DNA of 64,000 bases from Stratiformator vulcanicus (lineage in GTDB: Bacteria; Planctomycetota; Planctomycetia; Planctomycetales; Planctomycetaceae): positions 758,482 through 822,481 of the forward strand of contig NZ_CP036268.1 of NCBI RefSeq assembly GCF_007744515.1, given 5' to 3'. The notes beneath the pieces were generated by a model. That model saw only the letters and a list, made by a program, of their open reading frames with translations, did no database searches and had not been told where the DNA came from. Positions 8,009-16,341 of this stretch are shown one piece after another (position 1 is the first letter of the stretch; each line of letters opens with the position of its first letter). Both the position numbers and the translations under genes were made by a program.

Positions 8009-8824
8009 ATGCGCGTCGCACTGTTCGTCCCGTGTTATATCGACCAATTGTATCCCGACGTTGCCATGGCGACGGTGCGGGTGCTCCGGCATTTCGGCAT
8101 CACCGACATCGACTTTCCTGAGGCACAGACCTGCTGCGGGCAGCCGATGGCCAACACCGGCTGCACGTCTGATGCCGCTCCCCTGGCAAGGCGGTTCTTC
8201 GACACCTTCCGCGGATACGACGCCGTCGTCTGTCCCTCCGGTAGCTGCACCGCGATGGTCCGCGAGCACTACGGCGAATACTTCGGCCCCGAGGACTCCT
8301 TCAGCGAATTCAAAAAGTCGGTCTACGAACTGACCGAGTTCTTGGTCGACGTGCTCAAGATCGAGCGACCGCCGGGCTCGTTCCCTCACAAAGTCGGCAT
8401 TCACAACAGTTGCCACGGCCTCCGCGAACTCCGCCTCGGTTCCGACTCCGAACGAATGGACGCCCCCTTCAGCAAAACCGGCATCCTACTCGAGGGCTTG
8501 GACGGCATCGAACTGGTCGATTTGAAGCGAATCGACGAATGCTGCGGCTTCGGCGGCACCTTTGCCGTCAGCGAGGAAGCCGTCAGTTGCATGATGGGCA
8601 CCGACCGCATCGTCGACCACGAACAGGCCGGGGCCGAAATCATCACCGCCGGCGACATGAGCTGCCTGATGCACATGGACGGCCTCATCCGCCGCCAAGA
8701 GCGCCCACTGAAAGTGATGCACATCGCGGAAATTCTGGAGCGAGCGATGCTCGCGGGAAGTCAGAAGACAGGAGCGCGTAGTCAGAATGAAGGTGCAAGT
8801 GTGACGGACGGGGCGACCCTCTGA
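8009..8824 (+). CDS. lutA: LutA/LldE-type Fe-S oxidoreductase subunit
   Basis: The 271-residue cysteine-rich protein has two CCG domains, the first at TCCGQP (residues 41-46) and the second at ECCGFGG (177-183), with accessory cysteines at CPSGSC. Such CCG pairs bind a [4Fe-4S] or heterodisulfide-type cluster in LutA, GlpC and HdrB. In Bacillus, LutABC oxidises L-lactate to pyruvate in the cytoplasm. A lutB-type gene lies 530 bases downstream with two small genes between them. The stop codon overlaps the start of the first small gene (ATGA). A lutC-type gene is not present in this stretch. The electron acceptor cannot be read from sequence. Confidence 0.85.
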   Translation: MRVALFVPCYIDQLYPDVAMATVRVLRHFGITDIDFPEAQTCCGQPMANTGCTSDAAPLARRFFDTFRGYDAVVCPSGSCTAMVREHYGEYFGPEDSFSEFKKSVYELTEFLVDVLKIERPPGSFPHKVGIHNSCHGLRELRLGSDSERMDAPFSKTGILLEGLDGIELVDLKRIDECCGFGGTFAVSEEAVSCMMGTDRIVDHEQAGAEIITAGDMSCLMHMDGLIRRQERPLKVMHIAEILERAMLAGSQKTGARSQNEGASVTDGATL

Positions 8825-9039
8825 TGCCGCATCGACACGCGGGCCTTAGCGTTCGTGAAATCTTACAGGTAAAGAAAGCGTCGATTCGCCGGGCTCCATT
8901 GCCCAAAGGCTCACCAAGTTTCGACTCAATCTTGAATCTGCTATGGGAAGAAGTCGCTGAAAAAGCTCAGCAGCGAATGACAGGCTACCCCACAATTTAT
9001 AAATTGTTGAACGATCACCGGTTCGATAAGGATTCCTAG
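8824..9039 (+). CDS. Small conserved-looking protein, unknown function
   Basis: The 71-residue basic protein starts inside the lutA stop (ATGA overlap), which argues for coupled translation. It begins MPHRHAGLSVREILQVKKASIRRAPLP and ends in a helix-rich stretch with a central tryptophan (LLWEEVAEKAQQRM) and GYPTIYKLLND. No signal peptide, membrane helix or cysteine is seen. I recall no named family. It is followed two bases later by the next small gene, so the pair is very likely co-translated. Gene overlap, codon use and the matching partner make it probably real. Confidence 0.65.
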   Translation: MPHRHAGLSVREILQVKKASIRRAPLPKGSPSFDSILNLLWEEVAEKAQQRMTGYPTIYKLLNDHRFDKDS

Positions 9040-9041
9040 CC

Positions 9042-9293
9042 ATGGCAATTTCGACACTGACCGGAGTGAGTAAAGTTCACGACCTTACGACCGAGCTGAG
9101 TGCCGCTGGTATTCATTTCACGCTTCGACACTCTGAAGAAAATGTCGTGTCCATCGATTGCGCCGTTCCCGGTCAACGTTGGGAGATCGGAATTCACGCC
9201 GATGGTCGCGTCGAGGTCGAGATATTTAAGAGTGACGGTGAGCTACACGACGAAGAAACACTCAAATCGCTCATCAACGAGTTCCGAGATTAA
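9042..9293 (+). CDS. Small acidic protein, unknown function
   Basis: The 83-residue acidic protein is predicted to be mostly beta strands with a C-terminal helix. The middle reads WEIGIHADGRVEVEIFKSDGELHDE, followed by a helix ending LINEFRD. The strand-turn-strand pattern with ADGRVEVEIF and SDGE turns suggests a small sheet that may pair with the basic protein encoded two bases upstream. No enzyme motif is seen. It sits between lutA and lutB on the same strand. A basic/acidic pair of this kind could be toxin-antitoxin-like or a two-part adaptor, but this is only a suggestion. Confidence 0.65.
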   Translation: MAISTLTGVSKVHDLTTELSAAGIHFTLRHSEENVVSIDCAVPGQRWEIGIHADGRVEVEIFKSDGELHDEETLKSLINEFRD

Positions 9294-9355
9294 CAATTCT
9301 TTCTAACTACTGACTCCTGTCTTCTCCACTAGCCTCTCGCCCCTAGCCCCTCAAC

Positions 9356-10738
9356 ATGGCCACCCACGCCCTCAACGCCGCCGAGTTCATTAAGAATCCT
9401 GAACGCACGCGCTGGCACGACGAGTCGCTGTGGTTTGTCCGCATGAAGCGCGACAAGCAGGCGCAGTCGGTTCCCGAGTGGGAGTACCTCCGCGATTGTG
9501 CCTCGAACATTAAACAGCATACGGTCAGCCGGTGGGGCGATTATCTGGAGCAATTCGAGCGCAACGCCACTCGGCTCGGCGCGAAGGTGCATTGGGCGAA
9601 AGACGCCGCCGAGCACAACGAGATCGTCAATGACATCTTAAAGTCACACGAAGTGCGGCGCGTCGTGAAGAGCAAGTCGATGCTCACCGAGGAGTGTCAT
9701 CTTAACCCCTTCCTCGAGCGCCACGGCTACGAGGTCGTCGACACCGACCTCGGCGAGCGCATCGTGCAATTGCGGAAGGAGCACCCGAGCCACATCGTCC
9801 TCCCGGCGATTCATATTAAGAAGGAAGAAGTCTCGGAGCTGTTTCACGAGCACCTCGGCACTGAGGCCGGTAACAACGACCCGACCTACCTCACCCGAGC
9901 CGCCCGGCAGCACCTCCGAGAGCAGTTCCTCGCCGCCGACGCCGGGATCACCGGCGTGAATTTCGCGGTCGCCGAGACGGGGGGCATCGTGATCTGCACG
10001 AACGAAGGCAATGCCGACCTCGGGGCGAGCCTGCCGAAGGTCCATATCGCGTCGATGGGACTCGAGAAGCTGATCCCGCGCGCCAGTGACCTCGCCGTGT
10101 TCACCCGGCTGCTCGCGCGGAGTGCCACCGGACAGCCGATCACGACTTATACGAGCCACTTCCACGGCCCGGTCGAGGGGGGCGAGCTCCATATCATTCT
10201 GGTCGACAACGGCCGCAGTGAGATCGCCTCCGACCCGCTCTATAAAGAAGCCCTGAAGTGCATCCGCTGCGGGGCCTGTATGAATACCTGCCCGGTTTAT
10301 CGTCGCAGCGGCGGCCACAGCTACGGCACCACCGTCCCCGGCCCGATCGGCTCGGTCTTAAACCCCTTGATGGACGCCAAGAGTCACGCCGACCTGCCGA
10401 ACGCGTGCAGCCTGTGCGGCTCCTGCACCGATGTCTGTCCGGTCAAGATTCCCCTGCACCATCAACTGCTCGCCTTCCGCAAGGAAATTAAGGCTCAGGG
10501 TCATCTCCCTTGGACGAAACGGGTCGGCATGTGGGGTTTGGGGAAACTGCTCGGCTCCCCTGCCCTGTATCAACTCGTCGGCAAAACGAGCCGCTTCGTC
10601 GTCCCCAAACTCCCCCGCTGGAGCATCTACCACGGCCTCAACCCCTGGGGCAAACAACGCGAGATGCCGGAGATGCCGAAGCAGAGCTTTCGAGAGATGT
10701 GGCGGAAGGAATTGAAGAACGGGCCGTCAGAGAATTAA
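9356..10738 (+). CDS. lutB: LutB-type iron-sulfur protein (LUD domain plus 2x[4Fe-4S])
   Basis: The 460-residue protein has an N-terminal LUD (lactate utilisation) domain of about 290 residues, including VAETGGIVICTNEGN, which resembles a nucleotide/CoA-transferase-like loop. It ends in two ferredoxin-type clusters, CIRCGACMNTCP from about residue 302 and CSLCGSCTDVCP about 50 residues later. In LutABC the LutB subunit passes electrons from lactate oxidation through these clusters. The C-terminus ends in a basic tail (KQSFREMWRKELK). Length matches the family. No ribosome site is obvious, which is common here. The gene closes a four-gene run beginning with lutA. Confidence 0.88.
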   Translation: MATHALNAAEFIKNPERTRWHDESLWFVRMKRDKQAQSVPEWEYLRDCASNIKQHTVSRWGDYLEQFERNATRLGAKVHWAKDAAEHNEIVNDILKSHEVRRVVKSKSMLTEECHLNPFLERHGYEVVDTDLGERIVQLRKEHPSHIVLPAIHIKKEEVSELFHEHLGTEAGNNDPTYLTRAARQHLREQFLAADAGITGVNFAVAETGGIVICTNEGNADLGASLPKVHIASMGLEKLIPRASDLAVFTRLLARSATGQPITTYTSHFHGPVEGGELHIILVDNGRSEIASDPLYKEALKCIRCGACMNTCPVYRRSGGHSYGTTVPGPIGSVLNPLMDAKSHADLPNACSLCGSCTDVCPVKIPLHHQLLAFRKEIKAQGHLPWTKRVGMWGLGKLLGSPALYQLVGKTSRFVVPKLPRWSIYHGLNPWGKQREMPEMPKQSFREMWRKELKNGPSEN

Positions 10739-10751
10739 GCTGACTATCCGT

Positions 10752-10826
10752 CATTCCTGCGCACGCAGGAATCTATTTCCGATCGAGTGTCACACCGCCC
10801 AATGGATTCCTGCTTCCGCAGGAATG
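10752..10826. repeat. Pair of palindromes forming a larger inverted repeat
   Basis: Two hairpins (cattcctgcg...cgcaggaatc and gattcctgct...gcaggaatg) sit about 32 bases apart and are also inverted copies of each other, so the unit can fold as two small hairpins or one long one. It follows the lutB stop by 13 bases and could serve as transcript end or REP element. It lies directly next to the 159-bp element. Confidence 0.6.
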
Positions 10827-10832
10827 AAGACC

Positions 10833-10991
10833 GGGTGGCTGGGGTCGGTCTCGCAGAGCCGCCCCCAGCGAGCGCGGAGTGGTCTTCGAGTCGGCGAACA
10901 CGCCCGAAAACCGGGGGCGGGCGTTTTGATGATTCTTCAAGGTGACGTGGTCGCTGGTGATCGCTTGATTCGCGCCCGACCCCAGCCACCC
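10833..10991. mobile_element. 159-bp MITE-like element with 16-bp terminal inverted repeats
   Basis: The left end gggtggctggggtcgg (10833-10848) and the right end ccgaccccagccaccc (10976-10991) are perfect 16-base inverted repeats. The interior ggtctcgcagagccgcc recurs in the element at 19314-19438. No protein is encoded. The ends resemble REP-associated palindromes that a RAYT transposase could move; a RAYT remnant lies at 19035. The rest of the gap to 11108 shows nothing coding. Confidence 0.65.
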
Positions 10992-11108
10992 GCCGAGTCA
11001 CGACGAGATTGCCGCGGCTCCGATTTTTCGCTGTACGATCGCCACCGGACAACGTCTGTACTACACGGATGAGTTGAAGCGGGTCGATCGGCTCCGGTCG
11101 CGAGTCGT

Positions 11109-11915
11109 TCATTTGTACCTCTCGTTGTATTCGGTGACCTTTCCGACGATCTCTTCGACATTCGATTTGTAGGCCGAACGCTTAATTTTTCCGATATCCG
11201 CACCGTAAAGGGTTTTCAGCCAGAGCAGTGATGACACCTCAAGCATCATGGGTCCGCCGTGACCGATCAAGCCGTCGCGAAACAGGGCTTCATCACCCAG
11301 GCCGGAAATCTTTGTGACATCGGGAAGGCGCCCTTCTTCAAAGCGGCCTTTCAACTCGGAGGCTACGAACCCATAGTTGATGAAGTAGATGTGGCTCTTC
11401 GGGTATGCCTTGCGCAGTTCCGTTGCGGTCTTAAAGTTTTGGTCGCCGCTCGCTTCGATTGCCATGTTATACCGATCGCTCTCCATCCTCGGCCCGCCGA
11501 AAAACCAGGGGACGCCGATGAAGAACCGCGTCTCGCGGTTGTGTTTCAGAGCCAAGTCAATCCATCGCTGGTAGTCCTCGAACTTATTGCCACCTCCTAC
11601 GGTCATGCCCATCAAGTCGATCTTGCCAGTCGCCAAGGCCTCGTCGATTCGTTTCCTCTGCCTCGGGTTGCTCCACAGTCTGCCCGGTGACCCACCAGGG
11701 CCGGGGGAGAAGACAAGCTTCACTTCATGGGACGTGAAGCCACTCTGGCGGGCGATCCTGTCGAACGATTTGGCCACCGGGATGAAGAAGCTGTGGCCGA
11801 TGAAGAGACAGCTGGCCCCATCTTTGAAAATTGGCTCTGACTCAGGGACGTCTGATTTTGCAGTGGACGCCAGACCGAGGAGCCAGAGTGCGAGAATCGC
11901 GAAGGTTTTCGGCAT
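11109..11915 (-). CDS. Secreted SGNH-hydrolase-like protein
   Basis: The 268-residue protein has a signal peptide (residues 1-20, ending near ASTAKS). The segment ASCLFIGHSFFIPVAK gives a Gly-His-Ser block where SGNH esterases carry the nucleophile serine (Ser42). A late GLIGHGGPMMLEV could hold part of the remaining catalytic set, but a clear Asp-x-x-His is not obvious. It resembles the EF-hand protein encoded just upstream (12623), which carries the same GHSF block, so both are probably paralogues. Likely a secreted carbohydrate esterase or a non-catalytic relative; activity is unproven. Confidence 0.55.
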   Translation of the reverse strand: MPKTFAILALWLLGLASTAKSDVPESEPIFKDGASCLFIGHSFFIPVAKSFDRIARQSGFTSHEVKLVFSPGPGGSPGRLWSNPRQRKRIDEALATGKIDLMGMTVGGGNKFEDYQRWIDLALKHNRETRFFIGVPWFFGGPRMESDRYNMAIEASGDQNFKTATELRKAYPKSHIYFINYGFVASELKGRFEEGRLPDVTKISGLGDEALFRDGLIGHGGPMMLEVSSLLWLKTLYGADIGKIKRSAYKSNVEEIVGKVTEYNERYK

Positions 11916-12401
11916 TGGAATCTCCGAGTTGGGAAACAGGCACTGTGAGGAGAACCCCTGCCAAGTCGAGAAGTTTCGTTGTCAAGCGGCGCTGTACCCG
12001 TTGACGGCCCTCCACGACTGGTACGGTGTAGGGCGGCAGGGATGTTTGCAAGACAGCCCCGGTGATGCGAGCGCCGGGTGCCGGGGGTGCCGGGGGCGGC
12101 TCACCCCCCCTGGTGCGGCCTGCCATCGCGGGTGGCTCCCACACCGCTGAATACTCATCAACTTTGCTGTGACGAGGTGTCAGAGCGACAGTTCCCTAAT
12201 ACGCATCGATCGCCCAGTGAGCAATGTCGGCCTCCTGGTCACCTCTCTTGAAGTACCAATCCCAGGCCATCATCGCAGACTTACTAATTCGAGATTGCAG
12301 GAATGTGCAAAAGGTCTGGTCGCGCATCTGGTCCGCAGATTCTATTTGGTCAATTGTTTAGGCTGGTGGCCCATAGGTTACCACCTGCCCACGGAGGGTA
12401 G

Positions 12402-12496
12402 CGGGTCTGAACCGTAGGGCCCGGCCCGGATCGCTACGTCTGGTCTCACCGCAAAGGTTAATGGAACGACTTAACCCGCACACTTCGGGGCTCGCC
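12402..12496. repeat. ~95-bp intergenic repeat, copy A
   Basis: Shares the frame tctgaaccgtag ... tcgctacg ... cacttcggggctcgcc with copy B at 13868-13961, with many substitutions. The middle tctcac..gc..aaggt plus tggaacgac is also shared with 18825-18880 (copy C). All copies flank genes of the secreted-hydrolase block. Confidence 0.6.
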
Positions 12497-12512
12497 TTTC
12501 AGTCGAGCCCCG
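12486..12512. terminator. Strong 9-bp hairpin, possible transcript end
   Basis: Arms cggggctcg (12486-12494) and cgagccccg (12504-12512) pair perfectly over a 9-base loop. It lies 110 bases past the end of the minus-strand EF-hand gene. There is no T-run on either strand, so it may be only a structured repeat end. Confidence 0.3.
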
Positions 12513-12622
12513 CCGCACGGCGAAGGCTTGACGATCCCCTTGCCACCTTCCGGCCGTTGTGGTCGACCTCTATTGAGTGGCCGACTTGGAAGCAGAGGCT
12601 TGCCGGGGAATCGGGCGGCAAC

Positions 12623-13810
12623 TTAAGGCTCCTCGCGATTGTCGTCGACGCCGTCGGAATCGCGATCGGTTACGCCGGTGAGCGGGTTGTTGATGACCGC
12701 CTGCCAGGCGATCTTGCGAAAGGCGCGGTCGAGTTCGTCGCTGGGATATTCAGAACGGTCCTTAAAGGCGACCGACCCTTCAATCAGTTCGGGAGAACGA
12801 CCGTAAAGTGTCGCGTAAAAGACATATCCTTCCAGGCGGCCGAAGCCCGGCCCCAGGTGCCCGAGTCGGTCACGCCACAGCGATCGCTCTTGGCCTCCCA
12901 CCGAAGTGTGCAGTCCTTCCACGCCCGGCAGCTCGCCGCGATGATAGTACTCCGCGGCAATCACCATCGCGTCGCTCGTCGGCAATACGAATACCTTGCC
13001 GGGGTACTCGCGGTTGAGCGTTCCGATGATTTTCGCGTAGATCGCGTGCTTTTCCGTTCCCATGCGGGCGATGACCTCCGCGGAAAGTTCCTCTTCCGAC
13101 GAGGGGACCGACTTCAATTGATAGAGCTGAGGCCACGCGTCGGAGAGATAGAACTTCATCTCGGGATTGTACTTCAGGCAGAAGTCGATCCAGCAGCGGT
13201 AGTACTCGGGGCGATCGTTGAAGTAGGGGCCCCACAGCATCGTGTCCCACTTGGCGTTCGAAATCGATGCGAGGAGTTTCGGCGTCGGCCGGCCTTTGAA
13301 CTGGAAGATGCCGTTCTCCTGCTCCCACTTGAAACGAGCGCTGCCCGTGATCCCGCCGCCGACATGGGTCAGGAGTGTCTGCTGCTCGAAGCCTCCCGCC
13401 TTGGCAATCGCGGGCAAGGTTCGGAATCCGGGTGCCATGAAGCTGTGGCCGGTGGCGACGATGCGGAGTGATCCGTCTTTCGGCGTCTCCGGTCGCGTCA
13501 CACGCCTGTAGAGCTTTGCGATCTCCTCCGGCTGCAGATAACAGACCGCGTCATCCGGAAAGCGATCGGCATCCCATCCGGCATCGACCGAAAAGGTTCG
13601 CGGGGCGCCGCCGGCCTCGGGGCGCCCTTTGGTGACCTTTTGCCGATAGGTCGCCGCCTCCTCGGCCGTCAGCCGTCCGTCCCCGTTCGTGTCGGCTTCC
13701 GGGAATCGCTTCAGCCAGGCGTCAAGCTGCCGCTGCGACGGCTCTGCCCAGAGCGATCCATTAAGAGCAACTGTTATTACGAAGCAAAACAGAATTGAGA
13801 AGCGATTCAT
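12623..13810 (-). CDS. Secreted EF-hand and SGNH-like protein
   Basis: The 395-residue protein has a signal peptide (residues 1-22). An EF-hand-type loop follows at DTNGDGRLTAEE (residues 40-51), which normally binds calcium. The core carries RIVATGHSFMAPGF (Ser123), the same GHSF block as the shorter paralogue downstream. The C-terminus ends DRDSDGVDDN, a thrombospondin-type-3-like calcium loop. Probably exported and calcium-stabilised; an esterase-like role on polysaccharides is inferred from the GHS block and the sulfatase neighbours, not shown. It precedes the shorter paralogue by about 700 bases on the same strand. Confidence 0.6.
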   Translation of the reverse strand: MNRFSILFCFVITVALNGSLWAEPSQRQLDAWLKRFPEADTNGDGRLTAEEAATYRQKVTKGRPEAGGAPRTFSVDAGWDADRFPDDAVCYLQPEEIAKLYRRVTRPETPKDGSLRIVATGHSFMAPGFRTLPAIAKAGGFEQQTLLTHVGGGITGSARFKWEQENGIFQFKGRPTPKLLASISNAKWDTMLWGPYFNDRPEYYRCWIDFCLKYNPEMKFYLSDAWPQLYQLKSVPSSEEELSAEVIARMGTEKHAIYAKIIGTLNREYPGKVFVLPTSDAMVIAAEYYHRGELPGVEGLHTSVGGQERSLWRDRLGHLGPGFGRLEGYVFYATLYGRSPELIEGSVAFKDRSEYPSDELDRAFRKIAWQAVINNPLTGVTDRDSDGVDDNREEP

Positions 13811-13867
13811 AAATAGTCCCTGTGCGTCTTACTGTGGAATAAGTTCGTCGCGGCGACGGCGGACGGC

Positions 13868-13961
13868 GGATCTGAACCGTAGAGCCGGAGCCGGGTCGCT
13901 ACGCCTGGTTCACGAGCGACGGTTACTGTATCGACCTAACCCTGACACTTTGGGGCTCGCC
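13868..13961. repeat. ~95-bp intergenic repeat, copy B
   Basis: Partner of 12402-12496. It sits in the short gap between the EF-hand gene and the end of the first sulfatase gene, beginning atctgaaccgtagag and ending tggggctcgcc. It could act at RNA level between the two genes; no function is known. Confidence 0.6.
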
Positions 13962-13978
13962 AGACGCTGTCATCATAC

Positions 13979-16333
13979 TTAATTCAGGCGCACATTGATG
14001 TGCTTGATGGTCCCATCAAAAGCAAAGGGCTTGCGTTTTGTGTAATTCGTTGAAACCGGTGAGCCGAGGTCGACGCCGACATCAAATGTCTCGCTGGCGG
14101 TAAATGCTACGGGAGCGGAACGCTTGGTGACCAAGGTTGCTACTTTTTCTCCATCGACTTTTAAAACAATCGTCGCAGGTCCGCCCGGACGGGGCACCTT
14201 CGTATCGACCACGATTTGATGCTTACCCGCCGGTATCCGCTGCTTCGATTTCACCGTATAGCGTTCGACGATGAACAAATTATATTCGTAGCAAAGGTAG
14301 CCGTCGTCCATATAGCAGGTGAGCCCCGCTGATGCGCCGCCCAAGGCGTATAGAACACCCTTGGATTTTTCTCGTGTCGTTAAGTCGATTTCCAACACGT
14401 TATCCTTCTTGCCCAATCCCGGTGCGGTGAACTCGGGCATCCGGCGAGTTTTCCCATGGAAGGTCCACTCCTTGTATGGCGTGGCAATCACATCTTCGGG
14501 ATGCAATCGCGTCCACAGTGCCGCTCCAATGGGGAGGTCCTGATTTTCTTCGGCCAGTTCGAGGAATCGCTTCTTTAGAGCGGTGAGCTTTTCCGGGTGC
14601 TCTTGTGCCACATCATTGGCTTGTGAAAAATCAGTTCGTAAATCATAGAGTTCCCAGCGATCGCTCGCCGAGTCCCATTCCCTGATCCGCTGTGGATTGT
14701 TGGCCGGATCCCAGGGCAACGTTGGTCCAATCGTGCAGGCCATCCAGCCGTTTTTATAGATGCCGCGACTGGCGTAATTATCGAAGAACTGCTCTTTCTT
14801 GGCCGTGGGCGCCTCAGCGTGATCAAAGGTGTAAACCATGCTCACACCGTCCAGGGGAATCTGTTCGTGCCCATTGACAACTTTGGGCGGCGTAATTTCG
14901 AGGAGGTCGTAGATCGTGGGAGCAATGTCGACCACGTGATGAAACTGCGAGCGGATTTGCGCGCTCGGTTTAATTTTCTTTGGCCATGAAATCACCAGCG
15001 GATTTCGAGTTCCCCCGAAATAAGAGGCAACCAGCTTGGTTCCCTTAAAGGGAGTGCCGCCCGCCCATGCCCAACCGGCGTGATACATATTATCGACTTC
15101 CGGCGAGCCCAGAACCTCTAGACCACCCAACTCGTTTAACGCCGCAATCTGCTGTTCGTAGGGTGCGTCCAACTGATTTTGAGCGAGCAATTCACTGATT
15201 GTCCCTTGTACTCCTTCGCTGCTGGAGCCATTGTCACCCCAGATGTACATCACGATGGTATTTTCGCGGAGACCCCGCTCCTCAAGACCTTCGACTAATT
15301 TGAGCACTTGAGCATCGGTGTGTTCCACGAAACCGGCGAAGACTTCCATCAGTCTTTGCTGAAACGGACGTTGCTTTTCCGTAATGTCATCCCAGCCCTG
15401 CATGGATTGATCGCGCCGGGTCAACTTCGTTTCGGGCGGGACGATGCCCATTTCGACCTGTCGTTTGAAGACCCGTTTTCGGTACGCGTCCCACCCGTCA
15501 TCGAACTTACCCTTGTACTTGTCAGCCCACTTGGCGGCGACATGGTGAGGACCGTGCGCGGCGCCGGGTGCCCAGTACATGAAGAAAGGTTTGTCAGGTG
15601 AAAACGCCTGATGGTTGTCCATCCATAACAACGCTTGGTCGACCATCCCCTCGGTCAAGTGGTAGCCGTCCTGTTCGGGCGGTTCGATGTGCAAGGTGTT
15701 GTGAGTCAGCCGAGGTTCCCACTGCGAAGTCTCGCCCGCAATAAAACCCCAAAAGTGGTCAAACCCATAACCGGTCGGCCAGCGATCAAACGGGCCGATC
15801 GAAGTTGTTTCCGTTGCGGGCGTATTATGCCATTTGCCGAAGGCCGCGGTTCGATAGCCGTAATTCTGCAACACGTCCGCGACGGTAGCGGCGGTCCTCG
15901 GTATGACTCCGGTGAACCCGTCAAAGGCAATCGCGCGTTCGGCAATCGTTCCCGAACCGACTCGCGTATGATTCCGCCCGGTCAGCAGCGACGCCCGGGT
16001 CGGCGAGCAAATCGCCGTGGTATGGAAGCAATTATAGCGGATTCCTTCGGACGCCAGCTTCTTGAAAGCCGGAGTTTCGACCTCGCCGCCAAACACTTCG
16101 GAGACACCGAAACCGACGTCATCGAGCAGGACGATTAAAATATTCGGGGCGTTCTGCGGAAGTCGTTGCGGTTGCTCGGGCCACTTCATCGTGGAGTCTT
16201 GCAGCCGTGGCTTAACGACACTTTCCATCCGCGATGGAGGAAAGGGCAGCACACTGCCGTCGTCCTCGGCCCACAAATCCGTCGCAGTAACAATGGAGAG
16301 GACGATCACCCAGCGAATCGAGATGCGACTCAT
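13979..16333 (-). CDS. Secreted sulfatase, family S1 (large arylsulfatase type)
   Basis: The protein has 784 residues from the ATG at 16333, which has AGGAG five bases upstream; a GTG two codons earlier is the alternative. After a signal peptide ending near LWAE, the metal-binding pair VLLDD (about 71-72) leads to the formylglycine motif CSPTR (Cys near 109), whose cysteine must be oxidised to the catalytic formylglycine, then TGRNH. A C-terminal beta region of ~150 residues follows. The size and the FGGTRNPLVISWPK core resemble the ~785-residue AtsA/AtsD-type arylsulfatases. It should release sulfate from sulfate esters in the periplasm. Its start lies nine bases from the stop of the upstream sulfatase gene: a two-gene operon. 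Confidence 0.9.
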   Translation of the reverse strand: MSRISIRWVIVLSIVTATDLWAEDDGSVLPFPPSRMESVVKPRLQDSTMKWPEQPQRLPQNAPNILIVLLDDVGFGVSEVFGGEVETPAFKKLASEGIRYNCFHTTAICSPTRASLLTGRNHTRVGSGTIAERAIAFDGFTGVIPRTAATVADVLQNYGYRTAAFGKWHNTPATETTSIGPFDRWPTGYGFDHFWGFIAGETSQWEPRLTHNTLHIEPPEQDGYHLTEGMVDQALLWMDNHQAFSPDKPFFMYWAPGAAHGPHHVAAKWADKYKGKFDDGWDAYRKRVFKRQVEMGIVPPETKLTRRDQSMQGWDDITEKQRPFQQRLMEVFAGFVEHTDAQVLKLVEGLEERGLRENTIVMYIWGDNGSSSEGVQGTISELLAQNQLDAPYEQQIAALNELGGLEVLGSPEVDNMYHAGWAWAGGTPFKGTKLVASYFGGTRNPLVISWPKKIKPSAQIRSQFHHVVDIAPTIYDLLEITPPKVVNGHEQIPLDGVSMVYTFDHAEAPTAKKEQFFDNYASRGIYKNGWMACTIGPTLPWDPANNPQRIREWDSASDRWELYDLRTDFSQANDVAQEHPEKLTALKKRFLELAEENQDLPIGAALWTRLHPEDVIATPYKEWTFHGKTRRMPEFTAPGLGKKDNVLEIDLTTREKSKGVLYALGGASAGLTCYMDDGYLCYEYNLFIVERYTVKSKQRIPAGKHQIVVDTKVPRPGGPATIVLKVDGEKVATLVTKRSAPVAFTASETFDVGVDLGSPVSTNYTKRKPFAFDGTIKHINVRLN

Positions 16334-16341
16334 ACTCACTC

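Larger units (their letters stand above)
11916..12622. other. Repeat-bearing intergenic stretch
   Basis: This 700-base gap between two minus-strand genes holds no convincing frame. It contains a GC-rich run near 12070-12120, one copy of the ~95-bp repeat shared with 13868 (12402-12496) and a strong 9-bp hairpin at 12486-12512. Promoter of the downstream SGNH-like gene should lie close to 11916, but no clear boxes were seen. Confidence 0.55.

Noticed and set aside
12461-13471. Long plus-strand frame opposite the EF-hand gene
   Set aside because: Antisense to a well-supported exported protein; composition is that of a shadow frame.
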